62,335 bases of DNA from an uncultured Clostridia bacterium (GCA_944392615.1 CALXXF010000009.1:1-62335); one strand, 5' to 3'. Positions 28,627 to 37,420 are shown, counted from the stretch's first letter. Notes: generated from the letters alone by a model not told the origin. A program made the numbers and translations.

Positions 28627-28655
28627 ATTATACCGCACGGCAAAGCCTTATGCAA
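28627..28655 (-). promoter_or_regulatory. Sigma-A promoter of the EF-G paralogue
   Basis: TTGCAT (28650-28655), 17-base spacer, TATAAT (28627-28632) on the minus strand. Predicted start near 28620, leader about 58 bases. Confidence 0.75.
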
Positions 28656-28717
28656 GAGAATAGCCGAACTTTGTACATGGACGAATAGCAGAAATTTGCA
28701 TCTCGTTTTTGTTGGAT

Positions 28718-29644
28718 TTACACAAATTTACCCTGATACGAGTCTCTTTTTGTCAACGCTTTGTCGATTTCATTCATCACAACCAGTTTTTTTCTGCTCC
28801 ATGCAGGAGCTATGAGCTCGCCCTGCGGAGCATCGCCGCATATCCTGCCTATCACTATATCCTCCGGAATCCGTTCAAGCTGATCACAAATGATGCGGGT
28901 ATATTCCTCAAGAGTCGGGAGCGTGATGTCTCCGTCCGCATATTCTTTTTCCATGCGGGTCCCCTTCTGTATATACAAGACATGAAATTTTATTCCCCAG
29001 GGATGAAGAGCGCCTACTGTAGTTGCGTTTTTCAGCATCATATCGTAGTCCTCGCCCGGCAGACCGTTTATAAGGTGGATGCACACGTCGATACCTTTGA
29101 GCTTTTCATACCCTCTAAGAAAGGCTTCGAAATCATGTCCTCTGTTTATCCGTCGCGCCGTATCGTCATGCACGGTCTGAAGTCCAAGCTCTACTGTCAG
29201 AAAGGTCCTCCGGGATATCTCATGCAAAAGAGCGACTACATCGTCCTCAAGACAATCCGCACGTGTAGCGATACTGAGTCCCACGGCATCCGGGAGGCTG
29301 AGCGCACTGCAGAAGAGCTTTCTCAGAACAGGCTCAGGCGCGTATGTATTGGTATGCGCCTGAAAATACGGTATACACTTTCCCTGCCATTTTTCCGACA
29401 TCATTTTTCTTCCGGCGGCATACTGCTCTTCTATGGAAAGTCTGTTGTCTGCGGCAAAGTCACCGCTTCCCCTTCCGGAACAGTAGGTACATCCGCCATA
29501 TGAGCATCTTCCGTCTATATTGGGACATGTGAATCCAGCATCAAGAGGGACCTTGTACACCTTGCATCCGAATTTATTTCTGAAAAAATAGTCTACTGTA
29601 TAATATCTTTTGTTCGTGTCCGAAAATCTGTAAGGATTAATCAT
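28718..29644 (-). CDS. Radical SAM protein, TIGR01212/YhcC-like family
   Basis: Predicted [4Fe-4S] radical SAM enzyme of unknown reaction. The 308 residues contain the family-typical cysteine arrangement CPNIDGRCSYGGCTYC and the following conserved segments YFQAHTNTYAP, GLSIATRADCL, VELGLQTVHDDTARRINRGH and HLINGLPGE. The elp3/MiaB-like core with this Asn/Thr segment is diagnostic for the YhcC/YtqA group. The ATG at 29644 follows GGAGGG. It has its own promoter at 29665-29693 and no obvious operon partner. Confidence 0.9.
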   Translation of the reverse strand: MINPYRFSDTNKRYYTVDYFFRNKFGCKVYKVPLDAGFTCPNIDGRCSYGGCTYCSGRGSGDFAADNRLSIEEQYAAGRKMMSEKWQGKCIPYFQAHTNTYAPEPVLRKLFCSALSLPDAVGLSIATRADCLEDDVVALLHEISRRTFLTVELGLQTVHDDTARRINRGHDFEAFLRGYEKLKGIDVCIHLINGLPGEDYDMMLKNATTVGALHPWGIKFHVLYIQKGTRMEKEYADGDITLPTLEEYTRIICDQLERIPEDIVIGRICGDAPQGELIAPAWSRKKLVVMNEIDKALTKRDSYQGKFV

Positions 29645-29664
29645 ATCGCCCTCCTTTACGTCAT

Positions 29665-29693
29665 ATTTTATTACACAGAAAACCGCGTGTCAA
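29665..29693 (-). promoter_or_regulatory. Sigma-A promoter of the radical SAM gene
   Basis: TTGACA (29688-29693), 17-base spacer, TAAAAT (29665-29670) on the minus strand. Predicted start near 29658, leaving a very short leader of about 14 bases that is mostly ribosome binding site. Confidence 0.75.
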
Positions 29694-29786
29694 TAGGGAG
29701 CGTCCTCTCTTCACCTTGCTCCGCTCTTAATGCAGGAAAAATCTTAAAAATCTTTATCAAAGCCGTAAATATTACGCAAAATCAAA

Positions 29787-29808
29787 GAGGGTGCCTAAAA
29801 GCACCCTC
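29787..29808 (-). terminator. Terminator of the lipoprotein gene at 29816
   Basis: GAGGGTGC and GCACCCTC pair with a 6-base loop, followed by TTTGATTTT on the minus strand, eight bases past the stop. Confidence 0.85.
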
Positions 29809-29815
29809 CCTGCAG

Positions 29816-30847
29816 TCATACTAAAACAGATATGACGAACCCGTCGCTGTTATTTCCCGAAACGGAATATTCATGCCCCTTGTCCACAGGGATTTCGGTC
29901 ATTGAAGTCCCGGAAGCCACGTTGTAGTATATTTCCCAAACCCTTCCGTCGTCATCTGTCACGGAAAGAGGATTTTCATATCCGTAGTATTTTATAAATG
30001 AAAGGTATTTATCGAGAGATAGCCCGTTCCTTTGCATATAAGTGGCGTGTGCAATGCCCACATATCTGAAATATCCGCTTTCGCCTGTCATTATGAACCC
30101 GTACTTGTGGCAATTTGCCGCAAACCAGTCATAGTATTCGCTTTTCTTCGATATGTGGTCTATAGAGAAGCTGCCTTCGTCGGTAAGGACATTTATTTCG
30201 ACCGAAAGCCCGCTCACCCTCTCGTCTGAAAGTGAAAGAGGATCTTTTGATGAGTCGGTAAGCTGGTAGGCATATCTGACCTGCACGTCCTTATGACCGC
30301 TTACAGCTACAAACTTCTGCATCATAAGCTCAAATGCCGAATATGCTTCCGTGCGCATGAATATAAGCCTTGAGCGAAGCAGAAAGTTGCCGGTCTTGTT
30401 GTTGTAAAGAGAAGTCCAGCCAAGCTCTGCAAGTGCGGACGCCGACAGCTTGTCCAATTCTCCGGGAGTATAAAGGGACGCTATCTTGTAGCAATATGGG
30501 TTAGATGAATTAACAAGTATAAGGGAGCCTGTATATATGTCGCTGCTTGATACCGAAAGAAGTATTCTTTCTTCATCGGGCACATCGTTTCCGCCGTTTT
30601 CATCGGTTACAGGAGGCTGCGTCTGCTGTGTGTTTCCGGTAGTGCTTTCAGGCTGTACGGTAGTTTCTGCGGTTCCGGAGGTAACAACTGATGTCGTATC
30701 GTTTTGCGGATCGGTCGTCGACGTGCCGCTGTCTGTTGTATCCGATTCGCTCACCGTTTCGTCACCCGTCATTGCGCTGCAGGCGAATATAGACACAATT
30801 ATGACCAGCAGTCCCACAATAAAGAGAATTGTCGAAGTTTTTTTCAT
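29816..30847 (-). CDS. Lipoprotein of unknown function
   Basis: Predicted surface lipoprotein of 343 residues. The signal peptide is hydrophobic (residues 5-20) with lipobox IFAC, followed by a Thr/Ser/Asp/Gln-rich linker to about residue 95. The folded part contains LVNSSNPYCYKIASLYTPG, a putative peptidase-like segment with SGHKDVQVRYAYQLTDSS, HATYMQRNGLSLDKY and a C-terminal VTDDDGRVWEIYYNV. This pattern resembles D,D-carboxypeptidase (VanY-like, SGHxxxxR/D) proteins that have changed their metal-site residues; I do not see the complete catalytic set. The start at 30847 is chosen because the signal peptide begins there and AAAGGA lies upstream; the frame continues to 30952. Confidence 0.75.
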   Translation of the reverse strand: MKKTSTILFIVGLLVIIVSIFACSAMTGDETVSESDTTDSGTSTTDPQNDTTSVVTSGTAETTVQPESTTGNTQQTQPPVTDENGGNDVPDEERILLSVSSSDIYTGSLILVNSSNPYCYKIASLYTPGELDKLSASALAELGWTSLYNNKTGNFLLRSRLIFMRTEAYSAFELMMQKFVAVSGHKDVQVRYAYQLTDSSKDPLSLSDERVSGLSVEINVLTDEGSFSIDHISKKSEYYDWFAANCHKYGFIMTGESGYFRYVGIAHATYMQRNGLSLDKYLSFIKYYGYENPLSVTDDDGRVWEIYYNVASGTSMTEIPVDKGHEYSVSGNNSDGFVISVLV

Positions 30848-31323
30848 TTCACTTGCTGTTCCTTTCAGATAACTGCGGTAGCCGGTTTCCGTATTCCCCG
30901 TATATGAAGTTTCAATACGTCTGAATACGCGGTCACGCATATTTGTTACCATTTTCTGGTAATTCGTGAGCCTATATTACCACAAATATTCCTGAAATAT
31001 GTAAACAAACGATTAAAATAATATAAATCTTCCTGCGGTGTTTTTAAAAAATTACACGCTTTGAGCCGCAATGAGTCGAAACAAGATACCGGCAGTCGCA
31101 ACAACGCGATAATTTTTTACTATGCTTTCCTGTGGGCTTCAGCTTTATGATGCTGCTTTCATTTTAAGCATCTGACGACATTATGAATGACACTTAAAAT
31201 CAAAAAGGGCCGGTATTTAACATTCCGGTCCTTTTTTGTCATATTCTTTGTCATATTCTTTGGCATATTCTTTGGCGGCAGCATTCTTCTCGGCTGCACT
31301 GAAACGTCATTACACTTTTCTGC
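30848..31323. other. 476-base intergenic stretch
   Basis: No gene is supported. It holds the terminator at 31202-31237 and, overlapping it, three or four copies of a 12-base CTTTGTCATATT-type unit (31235-31269). A promoter for the lipoprotein is expected near 30960-31020 but not clearly visible. Confidence 0.6.
31202..31237. terminator. Bidirectional terminator after the rnf-PPTase operon
   Basis: AAAAAGGGCCGG pairs with CCGGTCCTTTTT around an 11-base loop, giving U-runs on either strand. It lies 87 bases past the phosphopantetheinyl transferase stop and ends the long minus-strand rnf transcript. Confidence 0.8.
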
Positions 31324-31863
31324 TCATAGGTCGTTTTCTTTTTCCGCGCCGTCGTCATCGCAGATAACAAGTGCGGAGCAATCGTCCTTTGCCGAGCAAA
31401 CAGTTATGAAATATTTATCTATCTGTTCAAATTCCCTGTAAAAGCAGGGGATATCCTCCGTTTTGTGAGGTATGCCTATACCCGCAAATTTCCCATAGCT
31501 CTCATAACGAGTCCATATCCTCATCTGTTCTCTCGGGGACAATATGGCTTTGCCGAAAAATCGAAGCATGACCTTTATTGAAATAGGGTTGATTTTTTCT
31601 ATATCAACTCCGACAGCGGCATCGGACAGAGCGCAGACAACATATTCACCGCTGTGTGAAATATTGAAAAACACAGGGCAGCCTTCAAGATAAGGCTTTC
31701 CGTTTTCGTCTTTTTTTTCTGTATAATCGGAGGCGTGAAGACCGAATTCCCTTTCAAGAGCGTACGCCAAAAGCTCCCTTGCGCTTTCTGACAGCAGCTT
31801 TCTCCTGAGAGGAAGCACAGGTATCTGTTCTGTTTTTATCTTTCTTGCATATACCACAGTCAT
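31324..31863 (-). CDS. 4'-phosphopantetheinyl transferase superfamily protein (Sfp-type)
   Basis: Transfers phosphopantetheine from coenzyme A to carrier-protein serines. The 179 residues are short for Sfp (about 220). Core motifs are FFNISHSGEYVVCALSD, VGVDIEKI with the metal-binding Asp and Glu, and WTRYESYGKFAGIGI corresponding to the family's W-x-x-K-E-x-x-x-K. The first Lys of that motif is replaced by Tyr, so activity should be tested. The ATG at 31863 lies 16 bases after the rnfB stop and a terminator follows, so it is the last gene of the rnf operon. The carrier protein it serves is not in the window. Confidence 0.85.
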   Translation of the reverse strand: MTVVYARKIKTEQIPVLPLRRKLLSESARELLAYALEREFGLHASDYTEKKDENGKPYLEGCPVFFNISHSGEYVVCALSDAAVGVDIEKINPISIKVMLRFFGKAILSPREQMRIWTRYESYGKFAGIGIPHKTEDIPCFYREFEQIDKYFITVCSAKDDCSALVICDDDGAEKENDL

Positions 31864-31879
31864 GCGATTTATACCGTAT

Positions 31880-32671
31880 TCAGTTTCCTTTTATGATTAT
31901 ATGGCGAGGGCACTTTTCGTAGCAGATGCCGCATTCGGTGCATTTTTCGTAATCTATATGTGCAACGCCGTCATATACCGTTATAGCGCCTGAAGGGCAG
32001 TTTTTCTCGCATATCTTACAGCTTATGCAGCCCTTCTCGCAGTATGAACGGGTCAGCTGTCCCTTGTCAACAGAGGAGCAGCCCACCCAGTAGCGCGCCT
32101 CGAACGGTATCATTTTTATTATTCCCTTCGGACATGCGGAGGCACACATTCCGCATCCGACGCATTTTGAATATTCTACCGCTGCCACTCCGTTGACTAC
32201 GCTGATAGCCCCGAAGGCGCAGGCGGCGGCGCATGTTCCGTGTCCTATACACCCGTTTGGGCATACTTTGTCTCCTCCTCCGCTTCTTATAGCCGCCCTG
32301 CAGTCCTCAAGCCCGGAATAGTCATATTTGAGCTTTGCCTCACCTCGCACCCCACTGCACATGACCTGTGCGCGCATTCTGACCGCCTTTTCCGGCGCCT
32401 TTCCCATTACAAGTGCAATGGCGGCGGCGCAATCCGGGCCTCCGGCCTTGCAGGCAGCCGTAGAAGCGTCCCCCTTTGCTATTGCTTCGGCAAGAGCGGA
32501 ACACCCTGCATAACCGCATCCGCCGCAGTTGGCGCCCGGAAGAAGCGATATTATTTTTTCAACTCTCTCATCGGTCTTGACAGTGAGCAGTCTGGCGGCA
32601 ACCGCGAGAAGTATTCCGAGAACGGCACCTATCGCCGCAAGAACGGCGACCGCCGTAAGTATAGACCCCAT
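31880..32671 (-). CDS. rnfB: Rnf complex subunit RnfB, iron-sulfur electron input
   Basis: Takes electrons from reduced ferredoxin into the Rnf complex. The 263-residue protein has an N-terminal membrane anchor (about residues 5-27), the Rnf-type cluster domain with ANCGGCGYAGCSALAEAI and four ferredoxin-like cysteine groups: CPNGCIGHGTCAAAC, CVGCGMCASACPKG, CEKGCISCKICEKNC and CTECGICYEKC. The ATG at 32671 is chosen because it starts the anchor and has AAAGGTG upstream; the frame runs to 32740. Last Rnf gene, 96 bases after rnfA and 16 before the phosphopantetheinyl transferase. Confidence 0.95.
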   Translation of the reverse strand: MGSILTAVAVLAAIGAVLGILLAVAARLLTVKTDERVEKIISLLPGANCGGCGYAGCSALAEAIAKGDASTAACKAGGPDCAAAIALVMGKAPEKAVRMRAQVMCSGVRGEAKLKYDYSGLEDCRAAIRSGGGDKVCPNGCIGHGTCAAACAFGAISVVNGVAAVEYSKCVGCGMCASACPKGIIKMIPFEARYWVGCSSVDKGQLTRSYCEKGCISCKICEKNCPSGAITVYDGVAHIDYEKCTECGICYEKCPRHIIIKGN

Positions 32672-32767
32672 CAAATCATCACACCTTTCAAAAACAGGCA
32701 TGCGCAAACGCCGTTCCGGAACAATATCGACGTGTTGCACACGGCAGCGCTCTGGACCGATACCGCA

Positions 32768-33346
32768 TCATATCGATATCGAGGAAAAGCCTGAAAATGC
32801 CATTGCGATAAGCCCGGCGGCGACAAGCGCTATAGATGAGCCGCGAAAGCTCTTCGGCACATCGCAGTTTTTTATACGTGCTCTCACACCGGCGAATACA
32901 ACGAGCGCCAGTGTAAAGCCAACGGCGGCTGAAAATCCGAAAACCACCGAATGTATGAAGCCGCGGTTTTCTTCAACGTTGAGCAAAGCCGCGCCAAGCA
33001 CCGCGCAGTTTGTAGTTATGAGAGGAAGATATATTCCGAGAGCATTGTAAAGTGAGGGTATAAGCTTTTTAAGGAACATCTCTATGAGCTGTACGAGCGA
33101 TGCGATTATGACGATAAAGGCTATTGTCGACAGATATTCAAGTCCGAATCTCACAAGCAGATGGTCATACACAAGGCTCGTCGCTGCGCAGGACACCGTC
33201 ATGACTAATATGACCGCAAAGCCCATGCCGACGGCGGTGTCGGGATTCTCCGATACCCCCAGGAACGGGCATATCCCGAAGAAACGCGAGAAAATGAAAT
33301 TTTCTATGAGGATAGCTCCGAGCATTATAAGAAGTATTTCGGTCAT
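32768..33346 (-). CDS. rnfA: Rnf complex membrane subunit RnfA
   Basis: Six-helix membrane subunit that with RnfE forms the pseudo-symmetric core carrying a shared iron-sulfur centre. The 192 residues are typical. Motifs: LIENFIFSRFFGICPFLGVS with the conserved Cys, ATSLVYDHLL, and YLPLITTNCAVLGAALLN with the second Cys-containing TTNCAV. The ATG overlaps the rnfE stop by four bases (ATGA), which implies translational coupling. Confidence 0.97.
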   Translation of the reverse strand: MTEILLIMLGAILIENFIFSRFFGICPFLGVSENPDTAVGMGFAVILVMTVSCAATSLVYDHLLVRFGLEYLSTIAFIVIIASLVQLIEMFLKKLIPSLYNALGIYLPLITTNCAVLGAALLNVEENRGFIHSVVFGFSAAVGFTLALVVFAGVRARIKNCDVPKSFRGSSIALVAAGLIAMAFSGFSSISI

Positions 33347-34152
33347 TTCCCGTCCTCCTCGGATAAATTCTCAACGGCATCGCCGATCTTGCCGCAGGCA
33401 TCCTTCAAAGCGGCGTCACTGCCTCCGGACTCCCTGACACCGGCAATTTCATTTTCAGCCGCTGATTCGGTCTCTGATGACTTTGCGCCGGCAGCAGTCG
33501 TCAGCGCCGCATTGTTTTTTTTCTTTTCATGCGCCTCATGCGCCGCCAGAAGTCTGTTGAAAATGGCGATCATGACGCCGAGAAGTATGAAAGCTCCTGC
33601 CGGAAGCACAAACATCTGTATCCCGACAAAATCATCTCCGAAAAGGCTTATTCCGAAAAATGAACCATATCCCGCAAGCTCGCGCACAGCGGAAAGAATT
33701 AGCAGGGCGCCCGTATAACCTATGCCCATGAAAATTCCGTCCAGGGCTGACGGTATGACAGCGTTTTTAGAGGCGTACGCCTCAGCGCGGGCTAAAATTA
33801 TACAGTTGACAACTATGAGAGGTATGAAGACGCCGAGCGAGGCGTCAAGCGATTGAAAATACGCCTTTATTATAAGCTGTACTGCAGTGACAAAGCCCGA
33901 TATTATAACTATGAAAGCGGCAATGCGTATCTGGTTCGGGATAAGCTTGCGCAAAAGCGATATCAGTATGTTTGAAAATGTGAGGACCACCGTGACAGCC
34001 GCGCCCATTCCTATCGCATTGGAGCATGACGTGGTTATGGCGAGCGTTGAGCACATTCCGAGAAGCTGTACCAGAATAGGATTCTGGTAAAACAGCGCGT
34101 CCCGGAACTGTTTTGACAATGTGTTCTTTTTTTCGGTTTTTTTCATATGCAC
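33343..34152 (-). CDS. rnfE: Rnf complex membrane subunit RnfE with C-terminal extension
   Basis: Partner of RnfA in the membrane core. The conserved part (residues 1-205) has NPILVQLLGMCSTLAITTSC, FIPLIVVNCIILARAEAYAS and a PSALDGIFMGIGYTGALL segment. Residues 206-269 are an unusual low-complexity tail rich in Ala, Glu and Ser that RnfE proteins usually lack; the family is about 200-235 residues. The first codon is GTG at 34152 or ATG at 34146; AGAGG lies upstream of both. Overlaps rnfA by four bases. Confidence 0.95.
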   Translation of the reverse strand: MHMKKTEKKNTLSKQFRDALFYQNPILVQLLGMCSTLAITTSCSNAIGMGAAVTVVLTFSNILISLLRKLIPNQIRIAAFIVIISGFVTAVQLIIKAYFQSLDASLGVFIPLIVVNCIILARAEAYASKNAVIPSALDGIFMGIGYTGALLILSAVRELAGYGSFFGISLFGDDFVGIQMFVLPAGAFILLGVMIAIFNRLLAAHEAHEKKKNNAALTTAAGAKSSETESAAENEIAGVRESGGSDAALKDACGKIGDAVENLSEEDGK

Positions 34153-34209
34153 ACGTTGCCTCTTTTTCTTTACTTATTGTTGTAAATGCGGTTTTACGGG
34201 ATTTGCAGT

Positions 34210-34773
34210 TCAGCTGACAGAAGGATAATCGTCCTGTGAAAGTCCGAGCGCGAGAGCCGCGTTGACTCCGTTAAGAAGGGCTGTAGAGCTTCTTGTTGCG
34301 CCCGCTATGGCGTCGACACCGTTTCCGAATGAAAGCGTACCGGACAGGCCCTCATATCCGGACAGATATTCAGGGTCGTCAAACACCTTTGTCCCTATAT
34401 TCGGGGTTTCTGAGTGCGATACAACAGATATCCCGCTGACCTTTCCGTCAGTGCCGATGCCCACCATAAATTCAGCGGCACCCCCGTACCCGTTTGATGA
34501 CACGTAAACACAAAACCCGGCAAAGTCTGCTGCCTTTTCAACAGCATAAACACTTTTTACAAGTCCAGTGTCATCGCTGAAGCTGATTTCGTCCGTACTG
34601 CACTCTCCGAATATGGACGCCACCGCTTCGTTCACAGCCTTCCTGTTGTTTTCCTCTATACGGTCGGCAGTAAGCAGGTTCACGCCTGCAAGCAGGGCTC
34701 CGACCAGAGCCGTGATAATACAAAGGGTAAGAGCTATTCTGACATAGGTTCCGAAACCCGAGCGTTCTTTCAT
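34210..34773 (-). CDS. rnfG: Rnf complex subunit RnfG, covalent FMN carrier
   Basis: Extracytoplasmic FMN-binding subunit with one N-terminal membrane helix (residues 9-33). The 187 residues contain GYGGAAEFMVGIGTDGKVSG, HSETPNIGTKV and the flavinylation motif near the C-terminus, here GVDAIAGATRSSTALLNGV; the Thr in AGAT is the expected FMN attachment site, in a motif usually written (S/T)GAT. ATG at 34773 is preceded by AAAGGA. Attachment needs the flavin transferase ApbE, which is not in this window. Order rnfD-rnfG-rnfE is standard. Confidence 0.95.
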   Translation of the reverse strand: MKERSGFGTYVRIALTLCIITALVGALLAGVNLLTADRIEENNRKAVNEAVASIFGECSTDEISFSDDTGLVKSVYAVEKAADFAGFCVYVSSNGYGGAAEFMVGIGTDGKVSGISVVSHSETPNIGTKVFDDPEYLSGYEGLSGTLSFGNGVDAIAGATRSSTALLNGVNAALALGLSQDDYPSVS

Positions 34774-34800
34774 ACAGGAAATCCTTTCCGACACGGCGAA

Positions 34801-35808
34801 TCAGGCGCGCTTTTCCGCCTTTCCCGCCCGGTCCTTTCTACCGGTGCCGAACGGCTTCGGCATCGTAAATCTGTCTATGTAATATACAAGCAGGTTCATT
34901 ATAAGTATTGCAAATGAAACCCCTTCCGTATTGGAAGAAAACAGCCTTATGAGCATCGTGATGGCTCCGCAGCCGACCCCGAATATTATTTTACCTACCG
35001 GTGTGACAGGACTTGTGGAGTAATCTGTCGCCATGAACAGAGCACCCAGGATCAGTCCGCCGCCCAACAGGTTTACAAGCATGAAATCGACTCTTCCGAA
35101 ATTGTCTGACGGAACTATAAGCGAAATAATAGCCGCAGTCGCCAGAAAGCTGACCGGGATATGCCAGCTTATGACACGCCTTGCGATCAGATATATCCCG
35201 CCGACGAGCAGGCACAGAGCGCTCACTTCTCCGAGCACTCCGTTGATATTACCTATAAACATGTCTTGCAAAGACACAGCCGTTCCCTGAGACGCCTGAG
35301 TAAGCGGCGTGGCAGACGCTACGACATCCGCGTTTACCAGCTTCCCGATATATTCCGAAAAAACGCCGTTTGTCGGCTGCATGTACGAAGGGAAAGACAA
35401 AAACATAAACACACGCGCTGAAAGCGCAGGGTTGATAAAATTCTGCCCTATGCCCCCGAAAAGCATCTTTGCCACAACTATTGCAAAAACGTCTCCGAGC
35501 ACAAGCATCCACATTGGAAGAGTGACAGGAACATTGAAAGCCACAAGAAATCCGGTAACCACCGCTGAAAGGTCATATACAGTGCTCTGCCTCCTGACTA
35601 TCCGGCAGAAGAGCTCCTCGCACAGGACACAGGTGAATACCGATATCACCGTTAGCATCAGAGCGCGCACTCCGAAGCGATACACCGAGAACGCAAGCGC
35701 AGGAACGAGCGCAATGATGACGTCAAGCATGATTCTCTGAGTCGTGCGCTTGCTCCTTATGTGCGGAGATGATGTGACTGTCAGCAGGTTGTCGTTTTCA
35801 TACGCCAC
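34801..35808 (-). CDS. rnfD: Rnf complex membrane subunit RnfD, covalent FMN carrier
   Basis: Ion-translocating membrane subunit related to NqrB. The 335 residues have about nine membrane segments. N-terminal SSPHIRSKRTTQRIMLDVIIAL is typical (conserved SPH), followed by the lipid-facing GGIGQNFINPALSARVFMFL and the likely flavinylation segment ASATPLTQ near residue 168. The C-terminal LFMATDYSTSPVTPVGKIIFG is conserved across the family. It lies seven bases after the rnfC stop. Confidence 0.96.
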   Translation of the reverse strand: MAYENDNLLTVTSSPHIRSKRTTQRIMLDVIIALVPALAFSVYRFGVRALMLTVISVFTCVLCEELFCRIVRRQSTVYDLSAVVTGFLVAFNVPVTLPMWMLVLGDVFAIVVAKMLFGGIGQNFINPALSARVFMFLSFPSYMQPTNGVFSEYIGKLVNADVVASATPLTQASQGTAVSLQDMFIGNINGVLGEVSALCLLVGGIYLIARRVISWHIPVSFLATAAIISLIVPSDNFGRVDFMLVNLLGGGLILGALFMATDYSTSPVTPVGKIIFGVGCGAITMLIRLFSSNTEGVSFAILIMNLLVYYIDRFTMPKPFGTGRKDRAGKAEKRA

Positions 35809-35814
35809 AGAGCA

Positions 35815-37167
35815 TCACTTCCCTTCCTGCGAAGAACGCGCCTTGAGTATTGCCGACGCGCGCGGCTTCGCGATTCTTATATACTGTACTATCGGTACAT
35901 TTCCCGGACATACATAGGTACAGCAACCGCATTCAATGCAGGACGTGACGCCGTAGCGTATGACGTTATCATAGTCCTCCGCCTTTGAATACAGCGCAAG
36001 ATACAGCGGCATGAGGTTCATGGGGCATGCGTTTACACAGCGTCCGCAGCGTATACACAAAGACGGAAGCGAGTCGGGACGGTCGTCCTCGCAGGACATG
36101 AACAGAAGAGCAGATGTACCCTTCACTACAGGGTAATCCGCATTGTATTGTGCAGTGCCCATCATGGGCCCTCCGCTTATTATCTTCTTCACTGTTTTTT
36201 CCTTTTTAATGCCGCAGTGCTCAGCAAGAACACGTATCGGGGTCCCGATCGGGACTATGAAATTGCCGGGATTTTCAACGCAGTCGCCGTCTACAGTGAC
36301 AATTCTTTCTGTCAGCGGCGTTCCGAGCGTTACGGCATCGCAGATAGCAGCACATGTAGCCGCGTTGAATATAACGCAGCCGACATCAGCCGGGAGTTTT
36401 CCTGCCGGAAGCCTTCTGCCGGTCACCGCCCTTATGAGCTGACGCTCATCTCCCTGGGGATACTTTGTCCTGAGCACGGCGACCTTTATTCCGGGAGTTT
36501 GCCCGGCAGCTTCTGAAAGCAGCTTCACCGCGTCGCGCTTGTTGTCCTCAACGGCTATCGTCCCGCCGCTGAGCGAGAGCGCAGAGGCAATTATTTCAAG
36601 GCCCTTTACTATTTTTTCCGGAGCCTCTGTCATCAGCCTGTGGTCGGCAGTTATGTATGGCTCGCACTCCGCACAGTTTATTATTATATCACTTACCCTT
36701 CCCGCAGCAGACGATATTTTCACATGAGTGGGAAAAGACGCGCCTCCCATCCCGGTTATCCCGGCCTTTCTGACAATATGGGAAAGCTCCTGCGCGGTTA
36801 TTTCAGAAATACTTTTGCCGTAGATCTCTTCATATCCGGCAAGGTCCGGACAGGGCGTCATCATACCGTCATTTTTTATGACAACGGTCTGAATGCGGGT
36901 CCCCGAGGCGTCGGCTAAGTATTCTATACGCTCGACCGTCCCGGAAACCGGCGAATGTACGTCAGCGCCAAGCGCCTTGTCGGCAGTTCCTATCGTCTGT
37001 CCTCTTGTAACCGTATCCTTTTCTTTAACGATACACGTGACCGGAGCGCCTATGTGCTGGCGCATCGGGATATACAGAAACTCCGGAGCCGCGATCCTCA
37101 CGGTATGACAGCCGGAGGTGTTTTTATGCTCGTTCAGGTGAATTCCTTTTTTGAAGGTCAGCGCCAT
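35815..37167 (-). CDS. rnfC: Rnf complex subunit RnfC, NAD(H)-binding
   Basis: Peripheral subunit where NAD+ is reduced. The 450 residues start with a lipoyl-like N-terminal fold (FKKGIHLNEHK ... HSPVSGTVERI), then the NuoF-like nucleotide/FMN fold with GMGGASFPTHVK and EPYITADHRLMTEAPEKI, and two ferredoxin-type clusters CIRCGRCVNACPMNL and CIECGCCTYVCPGN. The ATG at 37167 follows AGGTG. First gene of rnfCDGEAB, with a leader of about 215 bases containing a hairpin with a U-run. Confidence 0.96.
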   Translation of the reverse strand: MALTFKKGIHLNEHKNTSGCHTVRIAAPEFLYIPMRQHIGAPVTCIVKEKDTVTRGQTIGTADKALGADVHSPVSGTVERIEYLADASGTRIQTVVIKNDGMMTPCPDLAGYEEIYGKSISEITAQELSHIVRKAGITGMGGASFPTHVKISSAAGRVSDIIINCAECEPYITADHRLMTEAPEKIVKGLEIIASALSLSGGTIAVEDNKRDAVKLLSEAAGQTPGIKVAVLRTKYPQGDERQLIRAVTGRRLPAGKLPADVGCVIFNAATCAAICDAVTLGTPLTERIVTVDGDCVENPGNFIVPIGTPIRVLAEHCGIKKEKTVKKIISGGPMMGTAQYNADYPVVKGTSALLFMSCEDDRPDSLPSLCIRCGRCVNACPMNLMPLYLALYSKAEDYDNVIRYGVTSCIECGCCTYVCPGNVPIVQYIRIAKPRASAILKARSSQEGK

Positions 37168-37339
37168 AGTATCACCTCGCAAATAATCGTAAACGATTTA
37201 CGGAAATTTTAGTAAACTGAATTTTCTTCAGCGGAAAAACCTGGCGCTGCCCACCCGTTACAAATTAAAGTATCACTGGTTTGAACGGAAGACAAACCGC
37301 ACAGCCGCCACATTGACATATATATTATGCGGAATCCGC

Positions 37340-37379
37340 AAAAACACCGCCCTTGCCCGGAGTATACGGCCCGGCGGTG
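37340..37379 (-). promoter_or_regulatory. Attenuator-like hairpin in the rnf leader
   Basis: On the minus strand CACCGCC (37373-37379) pairs with GGCGGTG (37345-37351), followed by TTTTT, about 6-46 bases after the predicted transcription start. It has the layout of an early terminator. The rest of the leader also has a palindrome AATCGTTTACGATT just before the ribosome binding site. Confidence 0.55.
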
Positions 37380-37391
37380 CGTACCCGCATA

Positions 37392-37420
37392 ATTATACAC
37401 CATAACAAGACAAAAAGCAA
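37392..37420 (-). promoter_or_regulatory. Sigma-A promoter of the rnf operon
   Basis: TTGCTT (37415-37420), 17-base spacer, TATAAT (37392-37397) on the minus strand. Predicted start near 37385, leader about 218 bases. The rest of 37421-37684 shows no gene. Confidence 0.7.

Noticed and set aside
31187..31441. An 84-residue plus-strand frame beside the phosphopantetheinyl transferase
   Set aside because: It starts inside a terminator and a 12-base tandem repeat, and overlaps the opposite-strand gene end.
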